The translations under genes and the position numbers were made by a program. Shown piece after piece: positions 42,712 to 52,629 of a DNA stretch of 64,000 bases; position 1 is the first letter of the stretch, and each line of letters starts with the position of its first letter. The notes under the pieces were generated by a model, which was not told the origin of the DNA, ran no database searches, and worked only from the letters and a program-made list of their open reading frames with translations. The stretch is from Bacteroidales bacterium UBA1374 (GTDB taxonomy: Bacteria > Bacteroidota > Bacteroidia > Bacteroidales > UBA932), in the NCBI GenBank assembly GCA_002305545.1, contig DBRG01000007.1, positions 1 to 64,000 on the forward strand, given 5' to 3'.

Positions 42712-44634
42712 ATGAAAAACAACGGAATATTCCAGCAGACCCTGCTTCGGTATTGGGGTTACAATACGTTCCGCGATAACCAGGAAGAGATCATCTCTTC
42801 CATATATAATGGAACGGATACGCTGGCTCTTATGCCAACAGGCGGCGGTAAATCAATATGCTTCCAGGTCCCTGCCCTGCTTATGGAGGGCATTTGCATC
42901 GTGGTCACACCGCTTATTGCCCTGATGAAAGACCAGGTTGAAAAGCTCAAATCAATTGGTATTAAAGCACTTTGCGTACACTCAGGAATGAGTCCGTACG
43001 AAATAGATGTCGCACTGGACAACGCTGTCTACGGTTCATACAAATTCCTGTACCTCTCTCCTGAACGGCTTGGTACCGAATTATTCCGCGTCCGCGTGCG
43101 GAAAATGGACCCCTCCATGCTGGTGATAGACGAAGCACACTGCATCTCCCAGTGGGGTTATGACTTCCGTCCATCCTACCTGCGCATTGCCGGGTTCCGG
43201 GATATATACCCCGATGTGCCCTTCATGGCACTTACAGCCACAGCAACCCCACAGGTTGTGGAAGATATCAGGGAAAAACTTCACTTTCGCAAAAAACAAA
43301 ACGTTTTCCAAAGTTCCTTTGAACGCAGCAACCTGGCCTATGTTGTACGGCGGGCCGAGGACAAACTGGGACAGCTCCTGAGAATTGCAAAGGGTGTGGA
43401 GGGTACCGGGCTGGTGTACGTACGGGAGAGGAAAAAAGCCGAGGACGTGGCCGAGTTCTTGATCTTTAACGATATAAAAGCCGATGCCTACCATGCGGGA
43501 ATGGATTCCCGCCTCAGGTCATCCAAACAGCAGTCGTGGAAAAAGGGGGAAACCCGCATCATGGTTGCAACAAACGCTTTTGGCATGGGTATTGACAAGC
43601 CCGATGTTCGTTTTGTCTGCCATTTTGATCCTCCCGATTCTCCCGAAGCGTACTTTCAGGAAGCCGGGAGGGCCGGCAGGGATGGAAAAAAGGCATACGC
43701 CGTACTGCTCTTCAATCCATCAGATGCCAAACGGATGCGTCAGATTTTTTCTCTTTCCTTCCCCGATCCGGATCTGGTCAGGGAGACATACCAGAATCTA
43801 TACGCCTTCCTCGGTCTTGCCTACGGAGAAGGAGCCGAGCAGCAATTCGACTTCAATCTGGAAGATTTCGCCAAACGCTGCAGGAAACATCCCTCTACCC
43901 TATGGTACGCTCTGCAATGCCTGGAACAGGAAGGATACATATCACTGACAGAGGAAGTAGACAATCCTTCCCGCATCATGTTCCGTGTAAGCCGTGATGA
44001 GCTCTACCGCGTGCAGATTGCCAACCCCGGGCTGGACACGTTCATAAAACTTCTTTTGCGTACCTATACCGGGCTATTCAACGGTTTTGTCTCTATTGAG
44101 GAGCAGTACCTGGCCAACGCCAGCCGTATTGCCCCGGGCGTCGTCGCAGAATACCTCCTGAACCTCTCACGGATGGCTGTGATCTCATACATACCAAAGA
44201 AAAGAGTTCCACAGGTTTTCCTCCATTCCGGCAGACTGGAGCCAGGCAACGTCTACCTGAATCCCGCTGCTTTTCTGCAACGCAAAGATGCCTATGCAAG
44301 GCGCATGGAAGCCATGCTGCAGTATGCCCAGTCAGATGCGCCCTGCAGGAGCAAACAACTCCTGGCTTATTTCGGGGAAGGAATGAAACATGACTGTGAC
44401 ATCTGCGATGTCTGCCTGCAGCGCCAGGGAAGTGACAATCCAAACCAGACATTCGAAAGGATTGCCGGCAAGATAACCAAAACCCTGCGTACCGGACCGC
44501 TCCGCATCCAGCAGCTTGACCTGCTGTTTTCCGAATCGGGTGAACAGGTAATGGATGTGCTGCGTGCCATGGCCGAAAACGGGGAAATTCTCATAAAAGA
44601 CGATACCATACAATGGAACGGTCACAATACGTAA
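42712..44634 (+). CDS. recQ: ATP-dependent DNA helicase RecQ-like
   Basis: 640 aa. Helicase motifs: MPTGGGKSICFQVPA (I), DEAHCISQWGYDFRPSY (II), ALTATATP (III), GMGIDKPDVRFV (V), QEAGRAGRDG (VI). The RQC zinc region ends HDCDICDVC. The C-terminal part is a winged helix; no clear HRDC domain. Unwinds DNA in recombination repair. First gene of a plus-strand run ending with ispG. Confidence 0.94.
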   Translation: MKNNGIFQQTLLRYWGYNTFRDNQEEIISSIYNGTDTLALMPTGGGKSICFQVPALLMEGICIVVTPLIALMKDQVEKLKSIGIKALCVHSGMSPYEIDVALDNAVYGSYKFLYLSPERLGTELFRVRVRKMDPSMLVIDEAHCISQWGYDFRPSYLRIAGFRDIYPDVPFMALTATATPQVVEDIREKLHFRKKQNVFQSSFERSNLAYVVRRAEDKLGQLLRIAKGVEGTGLVYVRERKKAEDVAEFLIFNDIKADAYHAGMDSRLRSSKQQSWKKGETRIMVATNAFGMGIDKPDVRFVCHFDPPDSPEAYFQEAGRAGRDGKKAYAVLLFNPSDAKRMRQIFSLSFPDPDLVRETYQNLYAFLGLAYGEGAEQQFDFNLEDFAKRCRKHPSTLWYALQCLEQEGYISLTEEVDNPSRIMFRVSRDELYRVQIANPGLDTFIKLLLRTYTGLFNGFVSIEEQYLANASRIAPGVVAEYLLNLSRMAVISYIPKKRVPQVFLHSGRLEPGNVYLNPAAFLQRKDAYARRMEAMLQYAQSDAPCRSKQLLAYFGEGMKHDCDICDVCLQRQGSDNPNQTFERIAGKITKTLRTGPLRIQQLDLLFSESGEQVMDVLRAMAENGEILIKDDTIQWNGHNT

Positions 44635-44649
44635 TATCAAACTACTTCG

Positions 44650-44657
44650 TATCTTTA
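44650..44657 (+). promoter_or_regulatory. Possible TATCTTTA box directly before ligA
   Basis: One mismatch from TAnnTTTG, ending four bases before the ATG, the same geometry as at kdsA and tamL. Weak on its own because the gene may simply be read from recQ. Confidence 0.2.
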
Positions 44658-44661
44658 CCGA

Positions 44662-46740
44662 ATGAATCGCAGTACGGCAGTTGCCAGGATCAGGGAGTTG
44701 AAAGACGCACTAAATGAGCACAACCGGAAGTACTATGTGCTGAATGCCCCCGATATTTCAGATTTTGAATATGACTTGCTTCTGCAGGAACTCACCACCC
44801 TGGAAAAGATGTTCCCCGACCTGGCAAGTGACGACTCCCCCACCCGGAAGGTTGGCAGCGACATATCCCCCGAAAACAACGCTTTCCTTCAGTTCCCGCA
44901 CAAACACCCTATGCTCTCGCTCAGCAACACGTACAGTAAAGATGAGTTGCTCGAATTCCATAACCGCACAGGCAAAACTGCAGATCAGCCTGTAGAATAC
45001 GTCTGTGAACTCAAATTGGATGGAACGGCCATTTGCCTGACCTATAAAAACGGGCACTTATTCCGCGCACTGACCCGCGGAGACGGGACCATAGGAGATG
45101 ATGTAACCCGCAACGTTCTTCGTATCAAAGCCATACCGGAAAAATTAAAACCTTTTTCCGCTTCTGACTTTCCGTATCCCCAGGAATTCGAGATCCGGGG
45201 CGAAATCATTATGCCATTCAGCAGTTTCAGTGAATTGAACGCGGAAAAAGAAAAAAAGGGGGAACCACTTTTTGCCAATCCGCGCAACGCGGCTGCGGGG
45301 ACATTAAAGCTGCTCTCAGCCGATGAGGTGGAACGGCGCTCCCTGGATTGCTACCTTTACCATTTCATAGGAAATGTCCCGGGGATAGATACCCATTGGA
45401 AGGCTTTGGAAATGGTTTCCCAATGGGGATTTCCCGTTTCTGAGCACCGCAGGCTTTGCCACAACACAGAACAGATCATGGACTTTCTGGATCATTGGGA
45501 CAAAGCCCGGGCAGACCTTCCCATAGCCACCGATGGTGTAGTCATAAAAGTCAACAGTTTCTCTCTACAGAGAACACTTGGAATGACAGCCAAAAGTCCC
45601 CGCTGGGCCACCGCTTACAAGTTCAAGGCAGAACAGGCGGTTACACGGCTTCTTTCGGTAGATTTCCAGGTGGGCAGGACAGGTGCCGTAACTCCGGTGG
45701 CGAACCTGGAACCTGTGTTGCTGTCCGGAACAACCGTCAAACGGGCTTCACTGCATAATGCAGACCAGATAGCCCTCCACGATATACGGCTGGGAGACAT
45801 GGTCTACGTAGAAAAAGGAGGCGAGATCATACCCAAGGTCGTTGGGGTGGACCTTCCTTCCAGACCGCAAAATGCCTTGCCTTTCCAATATATCACGCAT
45901 TGCCCGGAATGCGGAACACTCCTGGAAAGAGATCCCGGAGAAGCAAAGCACTTCTGTCCCAACCGCTGGGAATGCCCGCCGCAGATCAAAGGAAGGATTG
46001 AGCATTTCATGAGCCGCAAAGCCATGAACATCCTGGGAGGAGAAGCCCTGGTGGAACAATTGTACAGTAAAGACATCATCAAAGATCCTGCAGATCTGTA
46101 TTTTCTTGAACCCCATATGCTGGACACACTGGAGAACTGGGGGGAAAAGTCAACGCAAAACCTGCTACGCAGCATAGAAGCCTCAAGAAACACTCCTTTT
46201 CACCGCTTTCTCTATGCGCTGGGAATACCTTTTGTGGGAGAAACCACTGCCAAATACCTGGCATCCCACTTCGAATCGCTGCAGGCCCTTAAAAATGCAC
46301 CCGTGCAGGAACTGACAGAAGCCCAGGAAATCGGAGAAAAAATCGCATCCTCTATCCGGGATTTCTTTGAAAACCCACGCATCCAGGTGATGCTGGAAAA
46401 ATTATACGCTTCTGGTCTGCCGCTTCGGCAGGAAGAAGGCGAAACGGAACGTGTTTCCAACAGGCTGGAAGGAAAACAATTTGTTGTCTCAGGCACTTTT
46501 TCCCGCTCCCGTGAAGAGATGAAAAAACTTGTACAAATGCACGGAGGCAAAGTCCTTTCCGCTGTCTCTGGAAATGTGGATTTCCTGCTGTCAGGAGAAA
46601 AGACCGGACCCTCAAAATTGCAGAAAGCAGCTGCGATGGGAATAAAGACGATCGGAGAAACGGACTTCTATGTTCTTATTGGAGAATTGTCCCCTGAAGG
46701 CACACTTTTTGAATCAGAAAAATCACCTACCCTATTTTAA
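44662..46740 (+). CDS. ligA: NAD-dependent DNA ligase LigA
   Basis: 692 aa, family length. Domain Ia, the adenylation site ELKLDG with the nucleophilic Lys, OB fold, a four-Cys zinc finger (CPEC then FCPNRWEC), HhH repeats and a C-terminal BRCT domain (about 605-680, LEGKQFVVSGTFS). Seals nicks in replication and repair. 27 bases after recQ and 2 bases before the flavodiiron gene. Confidence 0.97.
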   Translation: MNRSTAVARIRELKDALNEHNRKYYVLNAPDISDFEYDLLLQELTTLEKMFPDLASDDSPTRKVGSDISPENNAFLQFPHKHPMLSLSNTYSKDELLEFHNRTGKTADQPVEYVCELKLDGTAICLTYKNGHLFRALTRGDGTIGDDVTRNVLRIKAIPEKLKPFSASDFPYPQEFEIRGEIIMPFSSFSELNAEKEKKGEPLFANPRNAAAGTLKLLSADEVERRSLDCYLYHFIGNVPGIDTHWKALEMVSQWGFPVSEHRRLCHNTEQIMDFLDHWDKARADLPIATDGVVIKVNSFSLQRTLGMTAKSPRWATAYKFKAEQAVTRLLSVDFQVGRTGAVTPVANLEPVLLSGTTVKRASLHNADQIALHDIRLGDMVYVEKGGEIIPKVVGVDLPSRPQNALPFQYITHCPECGTLLERDPGEAKHFCPNRWECPPQIKGRIEHFMSRKAMNILGGEALVEQLYSKDIIKDPADLYFLEPHMLDTLENWGEKSTQNLLRSIEASRNTPFHRFLYALGIPFVGETTAKYLASHFESLQALKNAPVQELTEAQEIGEKIASSIRDFFENPRIQVMLEKLYASGLPLRQEEGETERVSNRLEGKQFVVSGTFSRSREEMKKLVQMHGGKVLSAVSGNVDFLLSGEKTGPSKLQKAAAMGIKTIGETDFYVLIGELSPEGTLFESEKSPTLF

Positions 46741-46742
46741 TC

Positions 46743-47954
46743 ATGACTGCAAAAATTCTCGACACCCTGCATTTTATCGGCACAAACGACAGAAACAAGC
46801 CCCTTTTTGAAGGCAACTGGCCGCTGCCATTTGGTGTATCTTACAATTCCTATCTGATTACAGATAAAAAAACAGCCTTACTCGACACCATTGAATACGG
46901 AAGCGACCGCTCCTATATGGAAGATCTGGAACGTATCCTGAACGGACGCAACCTGGATTACCTGGTGGTCCTGCACATGGAACCGGACCATGCAGGGATG
47001 ATAGGCGAATTATTGCAGCGACACCCCCTGACCACAATCGTTACCAATGCTCGTGCCATCAAATTGATGGAGCTGTATTTCCCGGGTATAGATAAAAACA
47101 GGATCCGGGAAGTCAAAGAAGGAGACAGCCTGGAACTGGGACACCACAACCTGCAATTTGTAATGACCCCTATGGTTCACTGGCCCGAATCCATGATGGC
47201 CTATTGCACAACAGGGAACATACTCTTTTCACAGGATGCTTTCGGGACTTTCGGAACGCTGGACGGAGGCATTTTTGACGACGAAATTGACCCGGAGTAC
47301 TATAAAGAAGAGATGCTCCGTTATTATACCAACATCATTGGGCGCTTTTCTTCCCAGGTAGAGAAAGCCCTTCAGAAAGCCGCCTCCCTTCCCATAAAAA
47401 TGATATGCCCGGTCCACGGCCCTGTCTGGCGTACCAACCCACAGGTTGTTATTGGCTGGTACAGCAACTGGGCAGCAAGCCACGCTGCAGAAGGGATTGT
47501 GCTGGCCTACGCCACCATGTACGGTCATACACAAAGAACAGCAGACTACATAGCCCGCAGGCTGGCCGAAAACGGTATTCGCAACATACGCGTCTTTGAC
47601 GTGTGCAAAACCCATCCTTCCTTCATACTGAAAGAAATCTGGAAATACAACGGTCTGGTCCTGGGCTCATGCTCCTACAACACGGGAATGCATCCGGCCA
47701 TGCACCAGTTGTGTCACGAAATAGAGATCATGCAACCGGGCAGGAAAAAAGTATTCCTCTTTGGAGGGTATTCCTGGAGCGGTGGAGGACTTAAGAACCT
47801 GCAACTTTTTGCCCAAAAGATGACTGAACAGCACAAATGGGAGCTCACTGCCTCCGGGACCGAACTTGCGGGCTACCCCACCATGCAGGGACTGAGAAGC
47901 CTGGACGATGAACTGGCCTCATTCACCAAAATCCTGAAAACCAAAACAATATAA
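46743..47954 (+). CDS. Flavodiiron protein (FprA-like oxygen/NO reductase)
   Basis: 403 aa. The N-terminal metallo-beta-lactamase-like domain has the diiron ligands in HMEPDHAG and downstream His residues (MVHWPESM, CPVHGPVW). The C-terminal flavodoxin domain begins LAYATMYGHTQRTADYIA. Reduces O2 to water or NO to N2O in anaerobes, receiving electrons from rubredoxin or NADH systems. It stands between ligA and a rel homologue, which hints at a stress-related operon. Confidence 0.93.
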   Translation: MTAKILDTLHFIGTNDRNKPLFEGNWPLPFGVSYNSYLITDKKTALLDTIEYGSDRSYMEDLERILNGRNLDYLVVLHMEPDHAGMIGELLQRHPLTTIVTNARAIKLMELYFPGIDKNRIREVKEGDSLELGHHNLQFVMTPMVHWPESMMAYCTTGNILFSQDAFGTFGTLDGGIFDDEIDPEYYKEEMLRYYTNIIGRFSSQVEKALQKAASLPIKMICPVHGPVWRTNPQVVIGWYSNWAASHAAEGIVLAYATMYGHTQRTADYIARRLAENGIRNIRVFDVCKTHPSFILKEIWKYNGLVLGSCSYNTGMHPAMHQLCHEIEIMQPGRKKVFLFGGYSWSGGGLKNLQLFAQKMTEQHKWELTASGTELAGYPTMQGLRSLDDELASFTKILKTKTI

Positions 47955-47957
47955 TAA

Positions 47958-50105
47958 TTGCATACCCAGGATCAGATAGATCAGTATTTTGCGCCGCTCA
48001 GGCAGTCAAGCCATGCGCGCTGTGCCAACGAAGAAGAATTCGAACTGGTACTCAAGGCGTACCATTTTGCCAAAGATGCACATAAGAACCAGAAGCGCAT
48101 CTCTGGTGATCCCATAATCCTGCACAACATTGATGTCGCAAGGATCGTGGTAGAAGAGATCGGTCTGGGGTACAAATCCATCATAACTGCCCTCCTGCAC
48201 CATACCCTGACCGATACTGAATACAGCAGGGAAGACATATCAGGGATGTTTGGCGAGAAAATTGCTGAACTGGTAGAAGGTCTGGGAAAAATGGAACGGG
48301 TTTTTGCCGCTCAGGATAAAACCCAGGAAGAGACCTTCAAACAGATGCTGCTTACGGTGAATAACGATGTCCGTGTCCTGCTCATCAAACTCGCCGACAG
48401 GCTCCATAACCTCAGGAATCTACAGGAATTGCCTGTGGAAAAAAGAGCCCGAAACCTTGGAGAGTCCATGTATGTTTTCGCTCCGCTGGCACACCAGATG
48501 GGGCTTTATACGATCAAATCTGAGATTGAGAACATCTGGATGAAACACGCCATGCCTTCGGAATACAACGAGATTGAGGAAAAGGTCAAAGCCGAGATGG
48601 GGAGGCAGGGCACAGAGATCACCCAGACCTTCCTCGATCCCATCCGGGAAATCCTGGAGCATGAAGGCCTTGAGTTCACCCTTTCCACCCGCATCAAGAC
48701 ACCCTATTCCATCTGGTCCAAGATGAAAAAAAGGAACGTCCCTTTTGAGGAAATCTATGACCTGTTTGCACTGCGGATCGTTTTTGTACCCCTGGTGACC
48801 GACATTGAACAGGAACACAAAATGTGTTATGATATTGAACAATTGCTTAACCAGCGATGGGAACCATACACGGAAAGAAGGAGGGACTGGCTCAAAACAC
48901 CAAAGGAAACAGGATATGAGGCCCTGCACTCCACCTACCTCACCCCATCGGGTAACTGGCTCGAAGTACAGATCCGCAGCCAGCGCATGGAAGAAATTGC
49001 AGAACAGGGAGTGGCAGCACACTGGAAATATAAAGGCATTTCCCCTGAAATCAGCGGTATAGAAAAGTGGCTTGCCAGGGCACGTGAATCCCTCGAGAAA
49101 AAAGATGCAGCTTCCCTTGAATTTTTTGACAATTTCCAGCCGGGGAACCTTATCTCGGTCATATACGTCTTTACACCCAAAGGAGAAATGCGCATGCTAC
49201 CCAAAGGAGCCACCGCACTGGATTTTGCCTATTACATCCATTCCCAGCTGGGGAACCGTGCCCTGGCAGCCAAGATCAATGAAAAACTCATGCTTCTTTC
49301 CACGACGCTTCGCGGAGGAGACCAGGTAGAGATCATTACCACGGAAAAGAACCAGGTGAAAATCGAATGGCTCAAAAACATAACCACATCCAAAGCCAGG
49401 GTCATGATCCTGGATACACTCAGGAAAAACGGGCTTGATCCCATACAGAAAGGCAAAAACATATTGAATGAACGCCTGTCCGGTTTCGGGATAACTCCCA
49501 ATGCACGGCTTATGAACAAGTTGCTGGCTTCTTACAATATCAGTTCCAGGGAAGAGTTATATGGCAGGATCGGTGCAGGCATCGAGGATTTGTCCACATT
49601 ACAGGAAGTATTGATCAAAGGGACCCCTTCGCGCAAATTCATCACCTGGATACCTTCCCCCGACTGGAAGCGTCGCAAAGACTTCAATTCATTCCATTTT
49701 GCCCCCTGCTGCCATCCCACTCCTGATGATAAACTCACAGGATTTATTGACAGGATAACATCCGATCTGTACATCCATTCAGTCACCTGCTCCCGAATCC
49801 AGGCACTCAAAAGGCTTCACAAGAATGACAATGCCATGGTCAATGTGGTCTGGAAAAAGCAATACACGTCTTCCTCACTGGTACGCCTGACCCTGCGGGG
49901 CAGCGACCGGCTTGGGATCATATACGACATCACCCGGACCATATCACTCATCCTCTGTGTGAATATCCACAGTTTCTACCTGGTGACTCACGATAATATA
50001 TTTGACGCCAGCCTGGAAGTTTATGTCCAGAACCACAATGACCTGAACAACCTGGTTGAACAGCTGAAAATGATCAAAGGCATGGATACGGTCAAAAAGG
50101 CATAA
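47958..50105 (+). CDS. RelA/SpoT-family (p)ppGpp synthetase with altered hydrolase site
   Basis: 715 aa. The start must be TTG at 47958: an in-frame TAA precedes it directly and no ATG occurs near the N-terminus. The HD hydrolase domain has H81-H82 in place of His-Asp and T85 in place of the Glu of the usual HDxVED pattern, while D86 and the later ADRLHN are kept, so hydrolysis is doubtful. The synthetase domain is intact in outline (RIKTPYSIWSKMKKRN, ETGYEALHSTY, LEVQIRS, EQGVAAHWKYK). TGS (YVFTPKGEMRMLPKGATALDFAY in parts), helical and ACT domains follow. Likely a synthetase-only Rel; a second Rel/SpoT elsewhere would be expected to hydrolyse. Confidence 0.9.
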   Translation: MHTQDQIDQYFAPLRQSSHARCANEEEFELVLKAYHFAKDAHKNQKRISGDPIILHNIDVARIVVEEIGLGYKSIITALLHHTLTDTEYSREDISGMFGEKIAELVEGLGKMERVFAAQDKTQEETFKQMLLTVNNDVRVLLIKLADRLHNLRNLQELPVEKRARNLGESMYVFAPLAHQMGLYTIKSEIENIWMKHAMPSEYNEIEEKVKAEMGRQGTEITQTFLDPIREILEHEGLEFTLSTRIKTPYSIWSKMKKRNVPFEEIYDLFALRIVFVPLVTDIEQEHKMCYDIEQLLNQRWEPYTERRRDWLKTPKETGYEALHSTYLTPSGNWLEVQIRSQRMEEIAEQGVAAHWKYKGISPEISGIEKWLARARESLEKKDAASLEFFDNFQPGNLISVIYVFTPKGEMRMLPKGATALDFAYYIHSQLGNRALAAKINEKLMLLSTTLRGGDQVEIITTEKNQVKIEWLKNITTSKARVMILDTLRKNGLDPIQKGKNILNERLSGFGITPNARLMNKLLASYNISSREELYGRIGAGIEDLSTLQEVLIKGTPSRKFITWIPSPDWKRRKDFNSFHFAPCCHPTPDDKLTGFIDRITSDLYIHSVTCSRIQALKRLHKNDNAMVNVVWKKQYTSSSLVRLTLRGSDRLGIIYDITRTISLILCVNIHSFYLVTHDNIFDASLEVYVQNHNDLNNLVEQLKMIKGMDTVKKA

Positions 50106-50108
50106 CTT

Positions 50109-51992
50109 ATGAGAAGGCTTTTACAATATGGCACCATTGCCGCTGCAGTCCTCCTGTTTACAGCATCTTTGCTGATACCCCATGGTTGCGCCAATACCTC
50201 GGCGGCTCCCGCAGGAGGCCCCAAAGACACCATTCCTCCCCTGCTGATCGCCACCATCCCGGATATAAACCAGAAACAGGTGAGCACTTCTCTCAAGAAA
50301 GTGGAGCTGCAATTCAACGAATACGTCAAAATTACGGATGCCAATAAAAACATCATGCTTTCTCCTCCCCAGGACAAAAATCCAACCATTAGGACGAAAG
50401 GTAAAGGTGTTGTAGTGGAACTGCAAAACGAACTCCTGCCCAATACCACTTACAGCCTGTATTTTGGCAATGCCATCCAGGATAACAACGAAGGCAATCC
50501 CTTTCCGGTTTTTGCCCTGAGCTTTTCGACCGGCCAAACGGTAGATTCGCTCATGTACTCAGGCCTGGTCCTGGATGCTTCCACACTGCTACCGGTAGAA
50601 AATGCCACCGTCATGTTTCACATCAATCCGGCAGATACGACACTGACCGGCACACTCCCGGTAGCTGCCACACGCACAGACGCTTACGGGTACTTTGTTC
50701 TTAGAAACCTGAAAGATACCCTGTATTCACTTTTTGCCGTCACAGACGAGAACAACAATTACCGTTACAATAATACAGAAGGCGAACTGATTGGCTTCAT
50801 GGACTCCCTAATAAGGCCCGTCAAAAAAATGTTTACCTACGCCCCCGAGATCCAGCCCTATTTTTTGAAAGATACTGCGGGTTTGCTTCGCAGGCCCCTG
50901 GAAGGGAATATCTTTCTTTTCAAGGAAGCCCCTTCCCGCCAGTCACTCAGGGGCTACAAGCGAATACAGCCCCGTGCATTGGAACTGAAGTTCGGAGCCC
51001 CCTACCCGGAGATAATCAGTGCCCGCATCCCGGGTATGGATTCCACACAGATCATACGTCAGCACAATTACACCCGCGACAGCCTGGTATGGTGGCTGAC
51101 AGCCCCGTCTGTCCCCGATACGGTACTATTGCACCTGACTTACATGGCGACAGTCGACTCCCTGAACATGTTGCTTCTGCGTACCGACACCCTTCGGTTT
51201 ACCCCCTATATGGACGAAAAGGAAGCAAACCAGGAAAAAGGCCTGGCAAACGTGGGCAGGGGCCGCACAGACAGACAACAGGCCCCTCCATCGGTAAAAC
51301 CGGATAGAGAAGTCATGGATATCAAGATAAGCGCTGTCGCGGATTTGATTCAGGAACAGGGTATCCTGGTACGTTTTAAAAGCCTGCCAGCAGCACTCGA
51401 CTTCAGCCGGGCAGAAATGGAACGCATTACACCACAGGAAGACACCGTACCGGTTCATTTTACGGTCATCCGTGATTCACTGGACTTTTGTCTTTACACA
51501 ATATCTTTGGATAAATACCTGGAAGGCACTCAATACCTGTTTAACATACCTGCAGATGCTTTTAAGGATATTAACGGCCTGCCCAACGACACATTGCAAA
51601 CCTCCTTCAAGACATTGCTCCGGGAAGACTACGGTGCCCTGATCCTGCAGCTCGAGAACGTGCCCTCCCCGCTGATCGTCGATCTGATGAACGAAAGCCG
51701 AAGTCAGGTCCTGCGCACCAGTCGTCCCGTGTCTGACACCATTATTACTTTCCCATACCTGAAAGCCGGTAAATATACAATCCGTGTCACCGGGGACCTG
51801 AACGGAAATGGCTTCTGGGACACAGGCGACATAGGGCAAAGAAGACAGGCGGAACGGGTACGCATGTTCCGTTTGCCTTCAGGCAACCCGGTCATAGAAC
51901 TGGCAGAAAAAATGGAACTCACACAAATCATAGACATAGAACAACTTTTGAACCAGAATGTTACGTTATCTGTCCCGGTCAAGAAAAGGTAA
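50109..51992 (+). CDS. Lipoprotein with Big_5-type Ig-like domain
   Basis: 627 aa. Lipoprotein-type signal (LLIPHGC), followed by the family phrase APAGGPKDTIPP. The Big_5 domain (about 40-140, VELQFNEYVKI, LLPNTTYSLYFGNAI) is followed by repeated beta regions and a C-terminal KAGKYTIRVTGDLNGNGFWDTGD phrase in parts. Common in Bacteroidota as an outer-membrane lipoprotein of unknown function. Its last 35 bases overlap the next gene, which encodes a beta-barrel, so the two may form a pair. Confidence 0.85.
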   Translation: MRRLLQYGTIAAAVLLFTASLLIPHGCANTSAAPAGGPKDTIPPLLIATIPDINQKQVSTSLKKVELQFNEYVKITDANKNIMLSPPQDKNPTIRTKGKGVVVELQNELLPNTTYSLYFGNAIQDNNEGNPFPVFALSFSTGQTVDSLMYSGLVLDASTLLPVENATVMFHINPADTTLTGTLPVAATRTDAYGYFVLRNLKDTLYSLFAVTDENNNYRYNNTEGELIGFMDSLIRPVKKMFTYAPEIQPYFLKDTAGLLRRPLEGNIFLFKEAPSRQSLRGYKRIQPRALELKFGAPYPEIISARIPGMDSTQIIRQHNYTRDSLVWWLTAPSVPDTVLLHLTYMATVDSLNMLLLRTDTLRFTPYMDEKEANQEKGLANVGRGRTDRQQAPPSVKPDREVMDIKISAVADLIQEQGILVRFKSLPAALDFSRAEMERITPQEDTVPVHFTVIRDSLDFCLYTISLDKYLEGTQYLFNIPADAFKDINGLPNDTLQTSFKTLLREDYGALILQLENVPSPLIVDLMNESRSQVLRTSRPVSDTIITFPYLKAGKYTIRVTGDLNGNGFWDTGDIGQRRQAERVRMFRLPSGNPVIELAEKMELTQIIDIEQLLNQNVTLSVPVKKR

Positions 51993-52629
51993 ATGGCTAG
52001 TCGTGCTGACAGTGCTGCTTCTGGCGGGTATTCCCGCCGGGGCTCAGACAAATCCCCATAAAGAACATATGGTGGGAATTCGGGGAGGATATGCCTTCAA
52101 CGGGGTGTCTTTCAATCCCGACAGAAAACAAAAAATGGTGCCTTCCTATCGAAATGCTTCCATACTCTATACTTACTACCACGACCTGTGGAAGACCATG
52201 CCCTATTTTGGGCTTCAGACCGGATTCACGTATACGCAGCAAGGGTACGAGACCCCGGATCTCAAAAGGGTTTACGAGGTGCTTCGCATACCGCTTACTT
52301 CCCAATTCCACATTGACTTCTGGAAAATGCGCCTGTTGATCAACCTGGGTTGTTTTGGCAGTTACCGCATGAGCGCCATAGATTATACCATAGATGTACC
52401 GGATGGGCAACAGGTTGAATTTGACAGCAATCATCTATACCTGGATTACGGGATCCAGGGCGGCCTGGGCCTGTCACTGGTCCTCAGGCCATTTGAGTTC
52501 CAGATCGAGGCCAATTACCTCTATTCACTGTCCATGATAGAAAATCCGGCTCTCTACAGCAACGAATACTACACCTACGGTTATCCCAACCAGTTGCTTT
52601 TCACGCTGGGTATTTTCATTCATTTATGA
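51958..52629 (+). CDS. Small outer-membrane beta-barrel protein (PorT-like fold)
   Basis: 223 aa. Signal peptide (WLVVLTVLLLAGIPAGAQ), then alternating aromatic beta strands (HMVGIRGGYAFNGVSF, YFGLQTGFTYTQQGYE, LDYGIQGGLGLSLVL), typical of an 8-stranded barrel. Starts inside the preceding lipoprotein gene and overlaps ispG by 4 bases. Function unknown; the neighbours suggest an envelope role. Confidence 0.75.
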   Translation: MLRYLSRSRKGKWLVVLTVLLLAGIPAGAQTNPHKEHMVGIRGGYAFNGVSFNPDRKQKMVPSYRNASILYTYYHDLWKTMPYFGLQTGFTYTQQGYETPDLKRVYEVLRIPLTSQFHIDFWKMRLLINLGCFGSYRMSAIDYTIDVPDGQQVEFDSNHLYLDYGIQGGLGLSLVLRPFEFQIEANYLYSLSMIENPALYSNEYYTYGYPNQLLFTLGIFIHL

